From Ignavibacteria bacterium (lineage in GTDB: Bacteria; Bacteroidota; Ignavibacteria; Kapaibacteriales; UBA961): a DNA stretch of 64,000 nt. Shown in pieces: positions 1 through 8,899 of the stretch. The notes beneath the pieces were generated by a model. That model had not been told where the DNA came from, did not search any database, and saw only the letters and a list, made by a program, of their open reading frames with translations. The translations under genes were made by a program, and so were the position numbers. The DNA lies in NCBI GenBank assembly GCA_016720145.1, contig JADJXV010000007.1:1-64000 (forward strand), given 5' to 3'. Position 1 is the stretch's first letter. Every line of letters starts with the position of its first letter.

Positions 1-1447
1 AGAGGTCATATACGTGCGAGGGATGCCGTCAAATTCAATCGTACTTTCAGTCGTTTGTCCTACTCCGGTCGTGATTATTTTCTGATCCACTTCGCGAGTT
101 TTTTGGGCTTGTTCTACCGGGAACAACTCAATGTCTGACTTTCCAATCATTTCTTCGGTCGTATGATTGGTGATTTTGGAAATAGATGAATTGACAAACA
201 TATACTTGCCGTATGTGTCCTTCACGAAGATAATGTCATCTGTTCCTTCAGTGACAGCTGTAAGCAAAGCATAATTTTTCCCGTAGCTTTTCTTCGGTCA
301 CCTTGCGTGCTGTCACATCGCGAATATTAGAAACGATTGCCCCGATAGCTGGATCATGCAAAAGATTGGTCACAGTACCTTCCATCCAAAGCCAATGACC
401 GGCTTTATGACGGATTCGATAGAGTATTTCAATCGGAACAGAAGGGTTTGCAAATAGTTCGTCTATTTTTTCTTTAACGGTCGGTAGGTCATCAGGGTGG
501 GTAATACTGAGCATCAAGTGTCCATCGAACTCCTCAATCGAATAGCCGGTAATTCGTTCGGCAGATGGAGATAGATATATAAGTTTTCCGGTAGCATCTA
601 CCAAACGAATCATGTCATGATTGTTCTCAATCATTGCACGGAAGCGACGTTCGTTCTTCTCAATTTCAGCTTCTATTTTATACTTTTCAGTGATATCTCG
701 GAAAGTAAGCACTACACCGATTACACTCCCTTTGGCGTCCGGAATAGGCGCTGCAGAGTCGTCGATGTTGTATTCGGTGCCGTCTCTTGAGATGAGAATA
801 GTATGATTGGCAAGGCCGACGATATGTCCATCTTGGAGAACAAGTTCTACGGGATTGGGTACTGTTATCCGCGATGCTTGATTAATAATCTTGAAGATTT
901 CCGGTAGTGGTAATCCCGTCGCTTCGGATTGTGTCCAGCCGGTGAGCTTTTCGGCGATAGGATTCATGAATTTTACACATCCTATTTCATCGGTTGCGAT
1001 TACTGCATCGCCGATACTTTGGAGAGTGGTCGCGAGCCATTTTCTGCTTTCAATGAGCTGACTGTCTGACCGGTGTCTTGATATTGCCATTTCAAGTGTC
1101 GAATGTATTTCACGTTCGTCAAATGGCTTGAGTATATATCCATAAGGTTGGGTAATTTTTGCACGCTCAAGAGTGCCACTATCGGAATTGGCAGTGATAA
1201 ACACAACGGGAATATCCCATTCTTGTCTCAAAAGACGAGCTGCTTCGATACCGTCTATTTTTCCTTGCAGCCCGATATCCATGACGACAATATCAGGTTT
1301 TTGCATTGATACCTGCCGAACTGCTTCTTCTCCTGAGTAAGCAATTCCGAGCACGGTGTACCCACGTGTCGTCAATAGTATTTTCAGGTCGTGGGCGACT
1401 ATTCCTTCATCTTCAACAATCAAAACAGTACATTGTGCATGCACCAT
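1..1447 (-). pseudogene. Response regulator with several PAS domains, frameshifted, cut by window edge
   Basis: The intact part (complement of 248-1447) encodes 399 residues. An N-terminal receiver domain (about 1-120) has the acidic pocket VEDE, phospho-Asp in VMDIGL, the Thr of FITAN and Lys of LKPFDE. Two PAS domains follow (about 130-255 and 270-390). The frame stops at 248, but the next 80 or so codons towards position 1 read as a further PAS domain in another frame (YALLTAVTEGTDDIIFVKD, then FVNSSISKIT). The switch falls at a 5-base A run on the minus strand (275-279); one base fewer restores the frame. The output domain lies beyond the left edge; kinase is common for this layout but is inference. 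A close paralogue starts at 63063 at the other end of the window. True pseudogene or consensus error cannot be decided here. Confidence 0.8.
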
Positions 1448-2165
1448 AATTCACCTCGGGTAAGTAATGCAAAAGTATGAAACAGCGTTCATAATCACTC
1501 GGTAACAAGAAGCATCGTATCTTAGAGCAGATACATCCGGAACATCACTTCCATTCTAACCCTTCACTACTAGTATTCACTACATCATATTTAATATTCC
1601 ATCAATAACCCGTTCAATTTGTTGAAGAAGAAAATTTCTTGTCATTTTTCAACTTAAACTCAATTTTAACTTTTCTATGATTATTACTAGGTGTACCATG
1701 AATTATTTACGAATTCTGCACCTAGATAAACAGTATCCAATAGATTTACCAGAATCTGCTGAACAGGTAAGCTATTATCACCAATAGAAGAAATTAGCAC
1801 CTACGGAATATCAGATGCGGAACGAACTATACCAGCACATTCTCTGTAAAATTATAATTAATTTTTATACATCCATGTAATATTTGGGCAATAAAAAATA
1901 TCGACATTCAAAAGAATTACTAAGAATTACTCATTGAATTAACTAATATATATTTTAACGAGTTGAATTACTTGACAAGTGCTGATTGCGTAGGTAAGAA
2001 TCGGTGGTAAGAAGCAGCGGTAAAAATGAAAAAATAAATTATAACTATTGCATATCTACTTCACGAACTTTTTTAGCGCTACTAGTTCAAGAGTAGAAGT
2101 ACGAGAATATATAAATGATCGAGTTTGACAAATATATTGAGTGAATGTAAAGCAGATCTTTACTG
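1448..2165. other. AT-rich gene-free gap
   Basis: About 700 bases with no coding-like frame longer than about 30 codons on either strand. It separates the divergent start of the response regulator from the end of the AraC-type gene. I see no convincing promoter or hairpin beyond general A/T richness. Confidence 0.5.
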
Positions 2166-2537
2166 TTATCCTCTCCATAACACGCCACACCACTGTTTTA
2201 TGAGAATTTCTTTGTCGTCACTTTTTCGGATGAGATCACGTGCATGTGACGCTGTGATGCCCATGCGACGCTCAAAGGCAGAACGGAAGGTGCGATAATT
2301 CCCAAAGCCACATTTCGTACTAATAATTATAAGAGATTCGTTGGTATCGAGCAGCTCAAGAACATTGCAGATGCGTACTGCTTCGATGAGCTCTCGGGGA
2401 GGTAAGCTAAAATGTCGATGGGTAATTTCACGTAAATATCCGGCAGAGATATTCATACCTGCCACCATAGCATTGACATCAAATTGGCTATCATCGCAGT
2501 ATTGTCTTATATAAGGTAAGATGAGATCTTTTATCAT
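2166..2537 (-). CDS. Small AraC-type DNA-binding protein
   Basis: 123 residues made almost only of an AraC/XylS double helix-turn-helix domain. The first HTH is around residues 25-45 (NAMVAGMNISAGYLREITHRHF), and the second carries the family signature CGFGNYRTFRSAFERRMGITASHARD (about 77-102). There is no ligand-binding N-terminal domain, so at about 120 residues it is far below the usual 250-300. It is either a stand-alone regulator or the C-terminal remnant of a larger one; the 700 bases upstream contain no continuing frame. It stands alone between two AT-rich gaps, so its target cannot be guessed from neighbours. Confidence 0.7.
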   Translation of the reverse strand: MIKDLILPYIRQYCDDSQFDVNAMVAGMNISAGYLREITHRHFSLPPRELIEAVRICNVLELLDTNESLIIISTKCGFGNYRTFRSAFERRMGITASHARDLIRKSDDKEILIKQWCGVLWRG

Positions 2538-3237
2538 ACGTTGAAGCTCGCTTTGTACCTAATTTTTATAAACATGCTGGAATGAAGATACATCAAATAC
2601 ATATACCCCAATAAGCGTGGCAAAAATACAACTTTCACCAAAGTTCATCAAATTATAAAAACAACGGTAAAAATCGAAGGTAAAAAACACAGGTACGCTT
2701 TACTCATCTTCATTTCTCAAAACTGTATTTATTTACTAACATATTGATATAAAAATGCTTATGCCGGAAGGTTCTCTATCATAACTTAAGATCTCCATGA
2801 GATGAGCACGTCATTAATTCCAACTTCCAGTGGTGTCTTCAATACCACAATTCTGCATCATTCCACACAGAAGACACATCATAACAAGCTCGAAAAAAGA
2901 GTGGTACTATTGATAGTTTCGTTTTATATTACGTAGAAATTGATTAAAATAATCAACAAATAACCGGAATCATTCAACTCAGCTTCATTGGTATGGTGAA
3001 TCCCCCCACCCAACAACTTAACCTATTATCTCCAAAAAACTCTGATTTATTATTATTCATTCAAAATAAATAAGTTAACTCAATGCAACTACCATTGTAT
3101 TATTAATAGTCTCCGATAATCATTCAAGAAACACTCAACCAACACATTCTCTTGATTGCTGACTATCTATCCCATGTGTTTCGTACATTTAGTATTTTCG
3201 CACTCCTTGTACTTTCTCCAACACTCTGAATTTATCA
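2538..3237. other. AT-rich gene-free gap before purT
   Basis: About 700 bases with no supported gene. Composition is much more A/T-rich than purT, which begins abruptly at 3238. TATTTTCG at 3193-3200 resembles a -7 element, but no TTG lies 19-23 bases upstream, so I do not call a promoter. Confidence 0.45.
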
Positions 3238-4404
3238 ATGAAAAAAATCATGCTTCTTGGTTCGGGCGAATTAGGAAAAGAATTCTTCATCGCCGCTCAA
3301 CGCCTCGGACAATACGTCATTGCCGTCGATTCGTACGAAAATGCGCCCGCGATGCAAGTGGCGCATGAACGTGAAATAATCAACATGCTCGACGGCGCCG
3401 AACTCGACCGCATCGTCGCTAAGCATCAGCCGGATATCATTGTTCCGGAAATCGAAGCGATCCGTACCGAACGTTTTTACAGTTACGAATCAAGCGGAAT
3501 CCAAGTAGTGCCAAGCGCTAAGGCAGCGAATTTCACCATGAATCGCCGCGCTATCCGCGACCTTGCCGCCCGCGAACTCGGTCTCAAAACAGCGAAGTAC
3601 CGCTATGCATCCACCCTTGAAGAGCTCCGCGAAGGCGTGGCTGAGATTGGTATTCCCTGTGTCATCAAGCCGCTGATGTCCTCCTCGGGCAAAGGGCAAT
3701 CGGTGATTAAATCTCAGGATGATATTGAAAAATCATGGAATTATGCAGCAGCGAAAGGGCGCACTGGCGACAGCGATGTCATCATCGAAGAGTTTATCAA
3801 TTTTACGAGTGAAATTACGCTCCTGACCGTAACGCAGAAAAATGGCGAAACGCTGTTTTGTCCGCCGATTGGGCATCGTCAAGAACGTGGTGATTATCAG
3901 GAAAGCTGGCAGCCGTCGTTCATTCTCCCTGCGCAACTCCTTGAAGCGCAGAATATTGCGCAAAAAGTGACCGCCGCGCTGACGGGCGCAGGAATCTGGG
4001 GCGTGGAGTTTTTCCTGACCGAGACAGACGTCTATTTTTCCGAACTCTCCCCACGGCCGCATGACACGGGCATGGTCACGCTCGCCGGTACACAGAATTT
4101 ATCGGAGTTTGAATTGCATTGTAGAGCCGTCCTCGGGCTGCCCATCCCTGAAATCACCCTTGAGCGCGCAGGCGCAAGTGCAGTCATTCTCGCCTCAGCA
4201 GATGGCATCAATCCACAATATACCGGCATAGAAGCGGCGCTTCAGGCACCCAAAACCGATATCCGCATCTTTGGCAAACCTATCACGCGTCCGTACCGGA
4301 GAATGGGCGTAGCGCTCGCCTACGGCGCGCCGGATGCTGATACCACCGAGTTGCGTGAACGTGCGTTTGAGGCAGCGCAGAAGGTGAGTATTACGCAGGA
4401 GTAA
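3238..4404 (+). CDS. purT: Formate-dependent GAR transformylase (PurT)
   Basis: 388 residues, the normal PurT length. Known family role: makes formyl-GAR from GAR, formate and ATP, a folate-independent route for step three of purine synthesis. It is an ATP-grasp enzyme. The N-terminal Rossmann-like part begins KKIMLLGSGELGKEF. A glycine-rich ATP loop SSSGKGQS is near residue 155, and the metal/formate region SPRPHDTGMVTLAGTQNLSEFELHCRAVLG is near 275. The start at 3238 gives the canonical N-terminus; a longer alternative frame overlaps but has no similarity. No purine genes adjoin. A 28 bp perfect palindrome lies 22 bases after the stop and may end transcription. Confidence 0.95.
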   Translation: MKKIMLLGSGELGKEFFIAAQRLGQYVIAVDSYENAPAMQVAHEREIINMLDGAELDRIVAKHQPDIIVPEIEAIRTERFYSYESSGIQVVPSAKAANFTMNRRAIRDLAARELGLKTAKYRYASTLEELREGVAEIGIPCVIKPLMSSSGKGQSVIKSQDDIEKSWNYAAAKGRTGDSDVIIEEFINFTSEITLLTVTQKNGETLFCPPIGHRQERGDYQESWQPSFILPAQLLEAQNIAQKVTAALTGAGIWGVEFFLTETDVYFSELSPRPHDTGMVTLAGTQNLSEFELHCRAVLGLPIPEITLERAGASAVILASADGINPQYTGIEAALQAPKTDIRIFGKPITRPYRRMGVALAYGAPDADTTELRERAFEAAQKVSITQE

Positions 4405-4425
4405 GTGTTTAAATAACAAGCGGTT

Positions 4426-4453
4426 GTACAGACGTAGCATGCTACGTCTGTAC
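4426..4453. repeat. 28 bp dispersed palindrome, copy 1
   Basis: Perfect palindrome with core ACGTAGCATGCTACGT and flanks GTACAG/CTGTAC. Related copies lie at 8803-8830, 30896-30923, 32503-32530 and 32597-32624, always between genes. The bases after it (to about 4515: CGGTACG, then CTGTATATTTCCCG, then CGGTTGT) recur after copy 2 at 8831-8896, so these two copies share a longer composite element of about 90 bp. Confidence 0.85.
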
Positions 4454-4520
4454 GGCTTTACGTCGGTACGCTGTATATTTCCCGTCCGGGCGGTTGTTAC
4501 AACCTGACGGACGGCAATCA

Positions 4521-5135
4521 TCAATAGCTAAACTGTAAAGAAAACATACTTGTAGCATTAAAACTAGGATAGGCGGGATTCCCGGCTCCTCCACGTTTAT
4601 TGAACATAAGATTGATAGGTGTGCTCACGGAAAGCTGTATTTTACCATTTACTTTGGTAAGTTTAATATCAATATCACCCAAGTCTGTATATGAATAATC
4701 CCAAGCGCCAGTAGTTGCACTCGCCGAACCGTTGAGACTGAAGCCGGAAGCGGTTCCTGTTAGCCGTGAAGTTTCACCCAAAATTTTCGCATTAATTGAC
4801 GCACCTTCTGCTATTCCGTCAAACATTGTTTTCGCTATGAGTTGCAATTCAATAGTCGTTTTGTTTGGTACGCTATACTGTAGTATTGTTTGAATAATTG
4901 CTGCTGTAGAGCCGACCTTTTGAGTTAAATCCACTGTGGTTGAACCAAAAAAGCTACTGCTCACCTGACCTGAATTGTACGGATCGGTTTTTTGTGTTAC
5001 AGGTGCATTTTGCTTGTCATCAATCCTGATATAAGGATCATTTGAAGTTGTGGGATTTGTGCTGGTAGTAGAGCATCCGGTAAGAAGTATAAGACAGAAC
5101 ATTGCAATACCGACAATCGTATTTGAGAATTTCAT
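4521..5135 (-). CDS. Lipoprotein of unknown function
   Basis: 204 residues. The N-terminus MKFSNTIVGIAMFCLILLTGC is a signal peptide with lipobox LTGC at Cys21, so it should be lipid-anchored. The following Ser/Thr/Asn-rich stretch looks like a flexible linker. The remainder (about 65-204) is rich in alternating Thr/Ser/Gly and probably beta-stranded; the C-terminus ends in an aromatic (LQFSY). I do not recognise the family. Its 5' leader (5156-5217) is nearly identical to the leader of the next minus-strand gene (5397-6329), suggesting joint control. Confidence 0.7.
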   Translation of the reverse strand: MKFSNTIVGIAMFCLILLTGCSTTSTNPTTSNDPYIRIDDKQNAPVTQKTDPYNSGQVSSSFFGSTTVDLTQKVGSTAAIIQTILQYSVPNKTTIELQLIAKTMFDGIAEGASINAKILGETSRLTGTASGFSLNGSASATTGAWDYSYTDLGDIDIKLTKVNGKIQLSVSTPINLMFNKRGGAGNPAYPSFNATSMFSLQFSY

Positions 5136-5155
5136 TGTATTATTTCCATGATTTT

Positions 5156-5217
5156 GTTTCCTACTCGTATGGCTTTTCGGAATCGCCCCGTTTTTTAATG
5201 TGGTGTCCGATCTCCAC
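5156..5217 (-). promoter_or_regulatory. Duplicated structured 5' leader, copy 1
   Basis: About 62 bp lying 20 bases upstream of the lipoprotein start, nearly identical to 6345-6407. Read on the minus strand it holds a hairpin GTGG-(10 nt loop)-CCAC, an A-rich linker, then GGGGCGATTCCGAAAAGCC and CATACGAGTAGGAAAC. The loop bases UCGGA can pair with downstream UCCGA, giving a possible pseudoknot. It resembles no riboswitch class I can name. Leader, riboswitch-like element or shared protein-binding site are all possible. Confidence 0.6.
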
Positions 5218-5396
5218 GTTGTTAGCTTTTGTAATCAGGTTTCCGCGACACCTTCGTTTTTCAACGGCAATTTTACACTGTTAGAATGTAATTTTGGGTT
5301 TCATTTTCCATTTCCTAGAGCTCCATTGCTGAAAAAAGTCTATCTCTTTGCAACTCATATAAAGCTCAATCTGCTACTTCATAATTACTTCCCTAA

Positions 5397-6329
5397 TTAC
5401 TCAACAATTATTTTCCCTGATGCTACCAATGAAGACCCGTCATGCAATTGATAAAAATATATACCTTGAGTAAGATTATCTAATTCAATTTCTGTCGTTG
5501 ATGCACTGATTGAAACAGTTTTAATGATCTGACCAAGTACATTTAACACGTTCAGTTTCATAGTGTTCAGAATAGGATAGTCCGATATTTTCAGAGTTGT
5601 CTTATTTTTAGCAGGGTTCGGTATCAATTCAGTTAAGTTGATATTTTTATCTGTTTCATCCGAGCTTGTAGAATATGTCCCAAATAAGGCCAAGCTATTA
5701 TTAGACTGTGTATAACCCAATAGTGTTGTCAGCGGATCTACTGTCATCCAAGTATAGCCAACTTGCCCATTCCCTCTATCTTCTTTAATTCTCATGACGT
5801 TAGTATGTGTTCCCTTTGGTGTAATTAAAGTACCATAACCGTCATAGGTTACAGTAACAGTAGTCTCTACGCCCCCTACTTTCTGAAAGGTATCTTGATA
5901 TGTTTCATTGTAATTAAATGGAAATTTCAAGCTTGTTTTCGGGTTTGGCGTAAAATCATTTCCTACACCGGGAGCTACTACATTATCTGCCAACACTTCA
6001 TACTTTGAGTCAGAAATTTTGAAGTAAAAATATTGGACTTGGCCTGCCAAGGAAAATGTCCAAGCATAATTTGAAGACGGGTACGAAGAGCTAAAAGGAG
6101 TGGCTGATGGTGATACGACGCTGAAAACAAGCCCGGGATCTGAGAATGGTATAGAACTAAAATCCCAAATTTGATTAGGTCCTGGATTACCAATACCACC
6201 TGTTGCTTCACCTCTATAGAGGGGAGCTACTGTTCCTACCGGTAGCATATTATTTCCATTTTGTAATACAGGCTGTGCTACCATACTCATCGAGCAAGCA
6301 ACGAAAGCAAAAAGTATAAACGTTTTCAT
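5397..6329 (-). CDS. Exported protein with T9SS C-terminal sorting domain
   Basis: 310 residues. Residues 1-18 are a signal peptide (MKTFILFAFVACSMSMVAQ). The middle (about 25-220) is a beta-rich region of unknown fold, with a pattern like IWDFSSIPFSDPG. The last 80 or so residues form a type A sorting domain: LIPNPAKNKTTLKIS, then LNVLNVLGQIIKTV and TQGIYFYQLHDG, ending SGKIIVE. Known role of this domain: it directs export across the outer membrane by the type IX system. No T9SS machinery gene is in the window. It shares its 5' leader with the lipoprotein downstream. Confidence 0.8.
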   Translation of the reverse strand: MKTFILFAFVACSMSMVAQPVLQNGNNMLPVGTVAPLYRGEATGGIGNPGPNQIWDFSSIPFSDPGLVFSVVSPSATPFSSSYPSSNYAWTFSLAGQVQYFYFKISDSKYEVLADNVVAPGVGNDFTPNPKTSLKFPFNYNETYQDTFQKVGGVETTVTVTYDGYGTLITPKGTHTNVMRIKEDRGNGQVGYTWMTVDPLTTLLGYTQSNNSLALFGTYSTSSDETDKNINLTELIPNPAKNKTTLKISDYPILNTMKLNVLNVLGQIIKTVSISASTTEIELDNLTQGIYFYQLHDGSSLVASGKIIVE

Positions 6330-6344
6330 AATTTCTTAAAAATA

Positions 6345-6407
6345 GTTTCCTACTCGTATGGCTTTTCGGAATCGCCCCGTTTTTTTAAGTGGTGTCCGGT
6401 CTCCACT
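6345..6407 (-). promoter_or_regulatory. Duplicated structured 5' leader, copy 2
   Basis: Second copy of the 5156-5217 leader, ending about 16 bases upstream of the T9SS cargo start. The lower stem here is longer and compensated: AAGTGG pairs with CCACTT, whereas copy 1 has fewer outer pairs. The A run in the linker is one base longer. The tract GGGGCGATTCCGAAAAGCC is identical in both copies, while the bases between leader and start codon are not alike, which argues for selection on the leader itself. Confidence 0.6.
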
Positions 6408-6803
6408 TTTTATATGAGATATACCAAACATTTGCAAACATGCAAGATCTGTCGTAAAAAATATTTGTTGGTTCTCGTGTCTACCCGCAGAGTTGGTGTT
6501 GTTTTTTAACTTCCACATTTCTTCGATACACAGTCAGATCGGGACTAATTCATACTATAAAACTAGTTTCTAAAAGTACATAATAACTCCGCAGGTACGA
6601 AATTCTTATCAGAATTTAGTAGTAGCTCTGCCACTATTTTGCCCGGGTTTCTCGATGTGAAACTGCTCTGCAGTCGGGCTGGAATTTTTACGACTATGAT
6701 GCTGTATGACTTAGATATAAATCTCTCAATTTGGAGAAGTAAAAGAACGGGTAAGTGCCGTGCAACTGTTGCAAACTTACCTACAGTCGGTTCATCATAA
6801 ACT

Positions 6804-6825
6804 ACGTACAAAGTACGTATATTTG
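6804..6825 (+). promoter_or_regulatory. -7 element with overlapping inverted repeat
   Basis: TATATTTG at 6818-6825 matches the Bacteroidetes -7 consensus TAnnTTTG. Directly upstream, and overlapping its first base, is the inverted repeat ACGTAC-AAA-GTACGT (6804-6818). I see no good TTG at the right distance. It would drive the TPR-LuxR gene at 6890 with a leader of about 60 bases; the inverted repeat is a candidate operator. Confidence 0.5.
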
Positions 6826-6889
6826 CAGGGGAATACATATTTTTTTGACGATTAGGCATTTGCTCTTGTTAGCGGGTAAAAAATCAACG

Positions 6890-8677
6890 ATGAAAAACAT
6901 CAACGAAAACGAATGGTTTGCTAATCTGATGCTGCTGGCAGACAGCGCGGAGGAAGCTAAAATTGCCGGGAATTGGAAAGAAGTAGAGCGTCTTACACGG
7001 AGCACGCTGGTAACTCTTGAAGGAAATAAGTATGTCGTAAGGAATAATAATGTCACGGTCATCCACGCACGGGTGTGCCGACTGTTATCAACGTCATTAT
7101 GGAAAAGGGGTTATCAAAAAGAGGCATTACCGTCAGCCGAGAAGGCACTTGCACTTGCCATAAACGCCGGATGCAGGGATGAAGAAGTAAAAGCGCTTCA
7201 CAATATCGGTATTGTTCATGAGGATATTTCCGAGTATTCGATTGCATTGTCGTATTACCAAAAGGCGCTGACTTTGGATGAAGAATTGGGGAGTAGGCGT
7301 GGCGTTGCACTACATCTCTGTTGTATCGGTGGTGTATATTTTTCACTTTCGGATTATCTCCTTGCATTGGAGTATTTCCATAAGTCGCTGGCGGTATTTG
7401 AAGAATTAGGTGACAATAAAGGCGTAGCAGTCAATTTGGGTAATATCGGGAATGTGTATCAATCTCTTTCGGATTACCCCCGTTCATTGAAGTATTACCA
7501 CGAGGCACTCGCTTTGGATGAAAAACTCGGTGTCAAAACAGGTGTGGCAAGGCATCTCGGCAATATCGGAAGGGTGTATCGGAATCTTGGGGATTGTCCC
7601 CTCGCATTGGAATACTATCACAAGGCGTTGGCTTTGGATGAAGAGTTGGCGAATAAGCGTGGTATGGCGCGGCATCTTTGCAATATCGGGAATGTGTATA
7701 TGAATCTTACGGAATATTACCGAGCATTGGAGTATTATCGCAAAGCATTGACAATGAATGAAGAACTCTGTAGCAAAGCCGACGTAGCACTCAATCTTGG
7801 CAATATTGGCATGGCATTCTGGCAACTTTCGGATTATCCGCAGGCATTGGAGCATTACAACAAGGCACTGGCTTTGGATGAAGAACTCGGTATCAAAGAA
7901 GGAATTGCAAGTGATTTCTGTAATATCGGGCTTGTCTATGCTACACCAAACTTCCAGTACTATAGCCCCGACAAAGCCGAAAAGCATCTGCTCCAAGCAG
8001 CAAAAATGAACGAAGAATTAGCCGCAAAAAGCCAGAATATCATAGTTTTCCAAACTCTTGCCGAACTCTATGAGCAACAAGAGCATTGGGAAAAAGCAAA
8101 TGAATACAACAAAAAGAACGCTGCCTTAAAAGAAGAAACCCGTAGCGAAGAAGCCCAAAAACAATCTCAGAAATTCCATTACGAGCGGAAAATAACGGAA
8201 ATGGAGCATCGGCAAGAATTGGAACGCAAAGACCACGAACAAACTATGGCACATCAGCGCAACGAACTCGCACACTCCATAAACAGCTTAGTCGAGAAAA
8301 ATAAATTTTTGAAAACATTAGTCTCCGATATTATTGAAATACAACGATTTACACGCGGTGAAGGGGTGCTGAAATCAGACGAACTCATGGAAAAAATATT
8401 CCGGAACATAGCATGGCAGGAAACTAATGGACAACTCGAACGGCAAATAAATGACGTACAACGGGAATTTATTTCCCGAATTCAACTGCATTACCCCACC
8501 CTGACACGTATGGAAGTGAAAATCGCAACGCTACTTGGTATGAAACTCACATCTCCCAATATCGCCGCTCTGCTCTTTATTTCGGTTCGCACCGCAGAAC
8601 TGCACCGCGCACGCATCCGCAGGAAAATGGGACTCGGAGCTAAAGAGAATGTGTATCTGGCATTGGGGAAGTTGTGA
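6890..8677 (+). CDS. TPR-repeat protein with C-terminal LuxR-type HTH
   Basis: 595 residues from the ATG at 6890; an earlier in-frame ATG (6755) lies upstream of the likely promoter and adds a non-conserved stretch. About eight tetratricopeptide repeats of 40 residues (about 60-375) share the pattern GNIGNVY..LSDYP.ALEYYHKALALDEELG. A charged coiled coil follows (about 420-480), then a LuxR/CsgD-like DNA-binding domain (about 535-595; LTRMEVKIATLLG, FISVRTAELHRARIRRKMGL). Likely a transcription regulator that senses a protein partner or ligand through its TPRs; it has no receiver or kinase domain. The 120 bp repeats are also very alike in DNA, so expansion by recombination is plausible. Confidence 0.85.
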   Translation: MKNINENEWFANLMLLADSAEEAKIAGNWKEVERLTRSTLVTLEGNKYVVRNNNVTVIHARVCRLLSTSLWKRGYQKEALPSAEKALALAINAGCRDEEVKALHNIGIVHEDISEYSIALSYYQKALTLDEELGSRRGVALHLCCIGGVYFSLSDYLLALEYFHKSLAVFEELGDNKGVAVNLGNIGNVYQSLSDYPRSLKYYHEALALDEKLGVKTGVARHLGNIGRVYRNLGDCPLALEYYHKALALDEELANKRGMARHLCNIGNVYMNLTEYYRALEYYRKALTMNEELCSKADVALNLGNIGMAFWQLSDYPQALEHYNKALALDEELGIKEGIASDFCNIGLVYATPNFQYYSPDKAEKHLLQAAKMNEELAAKSQNIIVFQTLAELYEQQEHWEKANEYNKKNAALKEETRSEEAQKQSQKFHYERKITEMEHRQELERKDHEQTMAHQRNELAHSINSLVEKNKFLKTLVSDIIEIQRFTRGEGVLKSDELMEKIFRNIAWQETNGQLERQINDVQREFISRIQLHYPTLTRMEVKIATLLGMKLTSPNIAALLFISVRTAELHRARIRRKMGLGAKENVYLALGKL

Positions 8678-8802
8678 GCCGTGGAGGTTGCGATATTTGA
8701 TTTGCGTGCTGTCTATAGCCGGGATGAACTCGTAGCAACGTTGGACTGGAATGTCATAAAACCCAGGAGTAAGGGTTGTAGGGATGAAAATAGCAGGCGC
8801 TT

Positions 8803-8896
8803 GTAGAGACGTAGCATGCTACGTCTCTACGGCGGTACGTTATAACGCTCTATATTTCCCGCCGTGTCGGTTGTAACTACCGACCAGACGGGAAAC
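8803..8896. repeat. Dispersed palindrome copy 2 with extended tail
   Basis: Perfect 28 bp palindrome at 8803-8830 (arms GTAGAGACGTAGCA). It is followed by a tail (CGGCGGTACG, CTCTATATTTCCCG, CGGTTGTAACTACCGAC) matching the tail after copy 1 at 4454-4515. It leads directly into the tandem array that starts at 8900. Confidence 0.75.
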
Positions 8897-8899
8897 AGT

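Noticed and set aside
6755..6889. N-terminal extension of the TPR-LuxR protein
   Set aside because: It lies across the likely promoter and encodes a cysteine- and isoleucine-rich stretch with no TPR character.
7484..7996. 170-codon frame antisense to the TPR gene
   Set aside because: It mirrors the 120 bp TPR repeats and has no independent protein feature.
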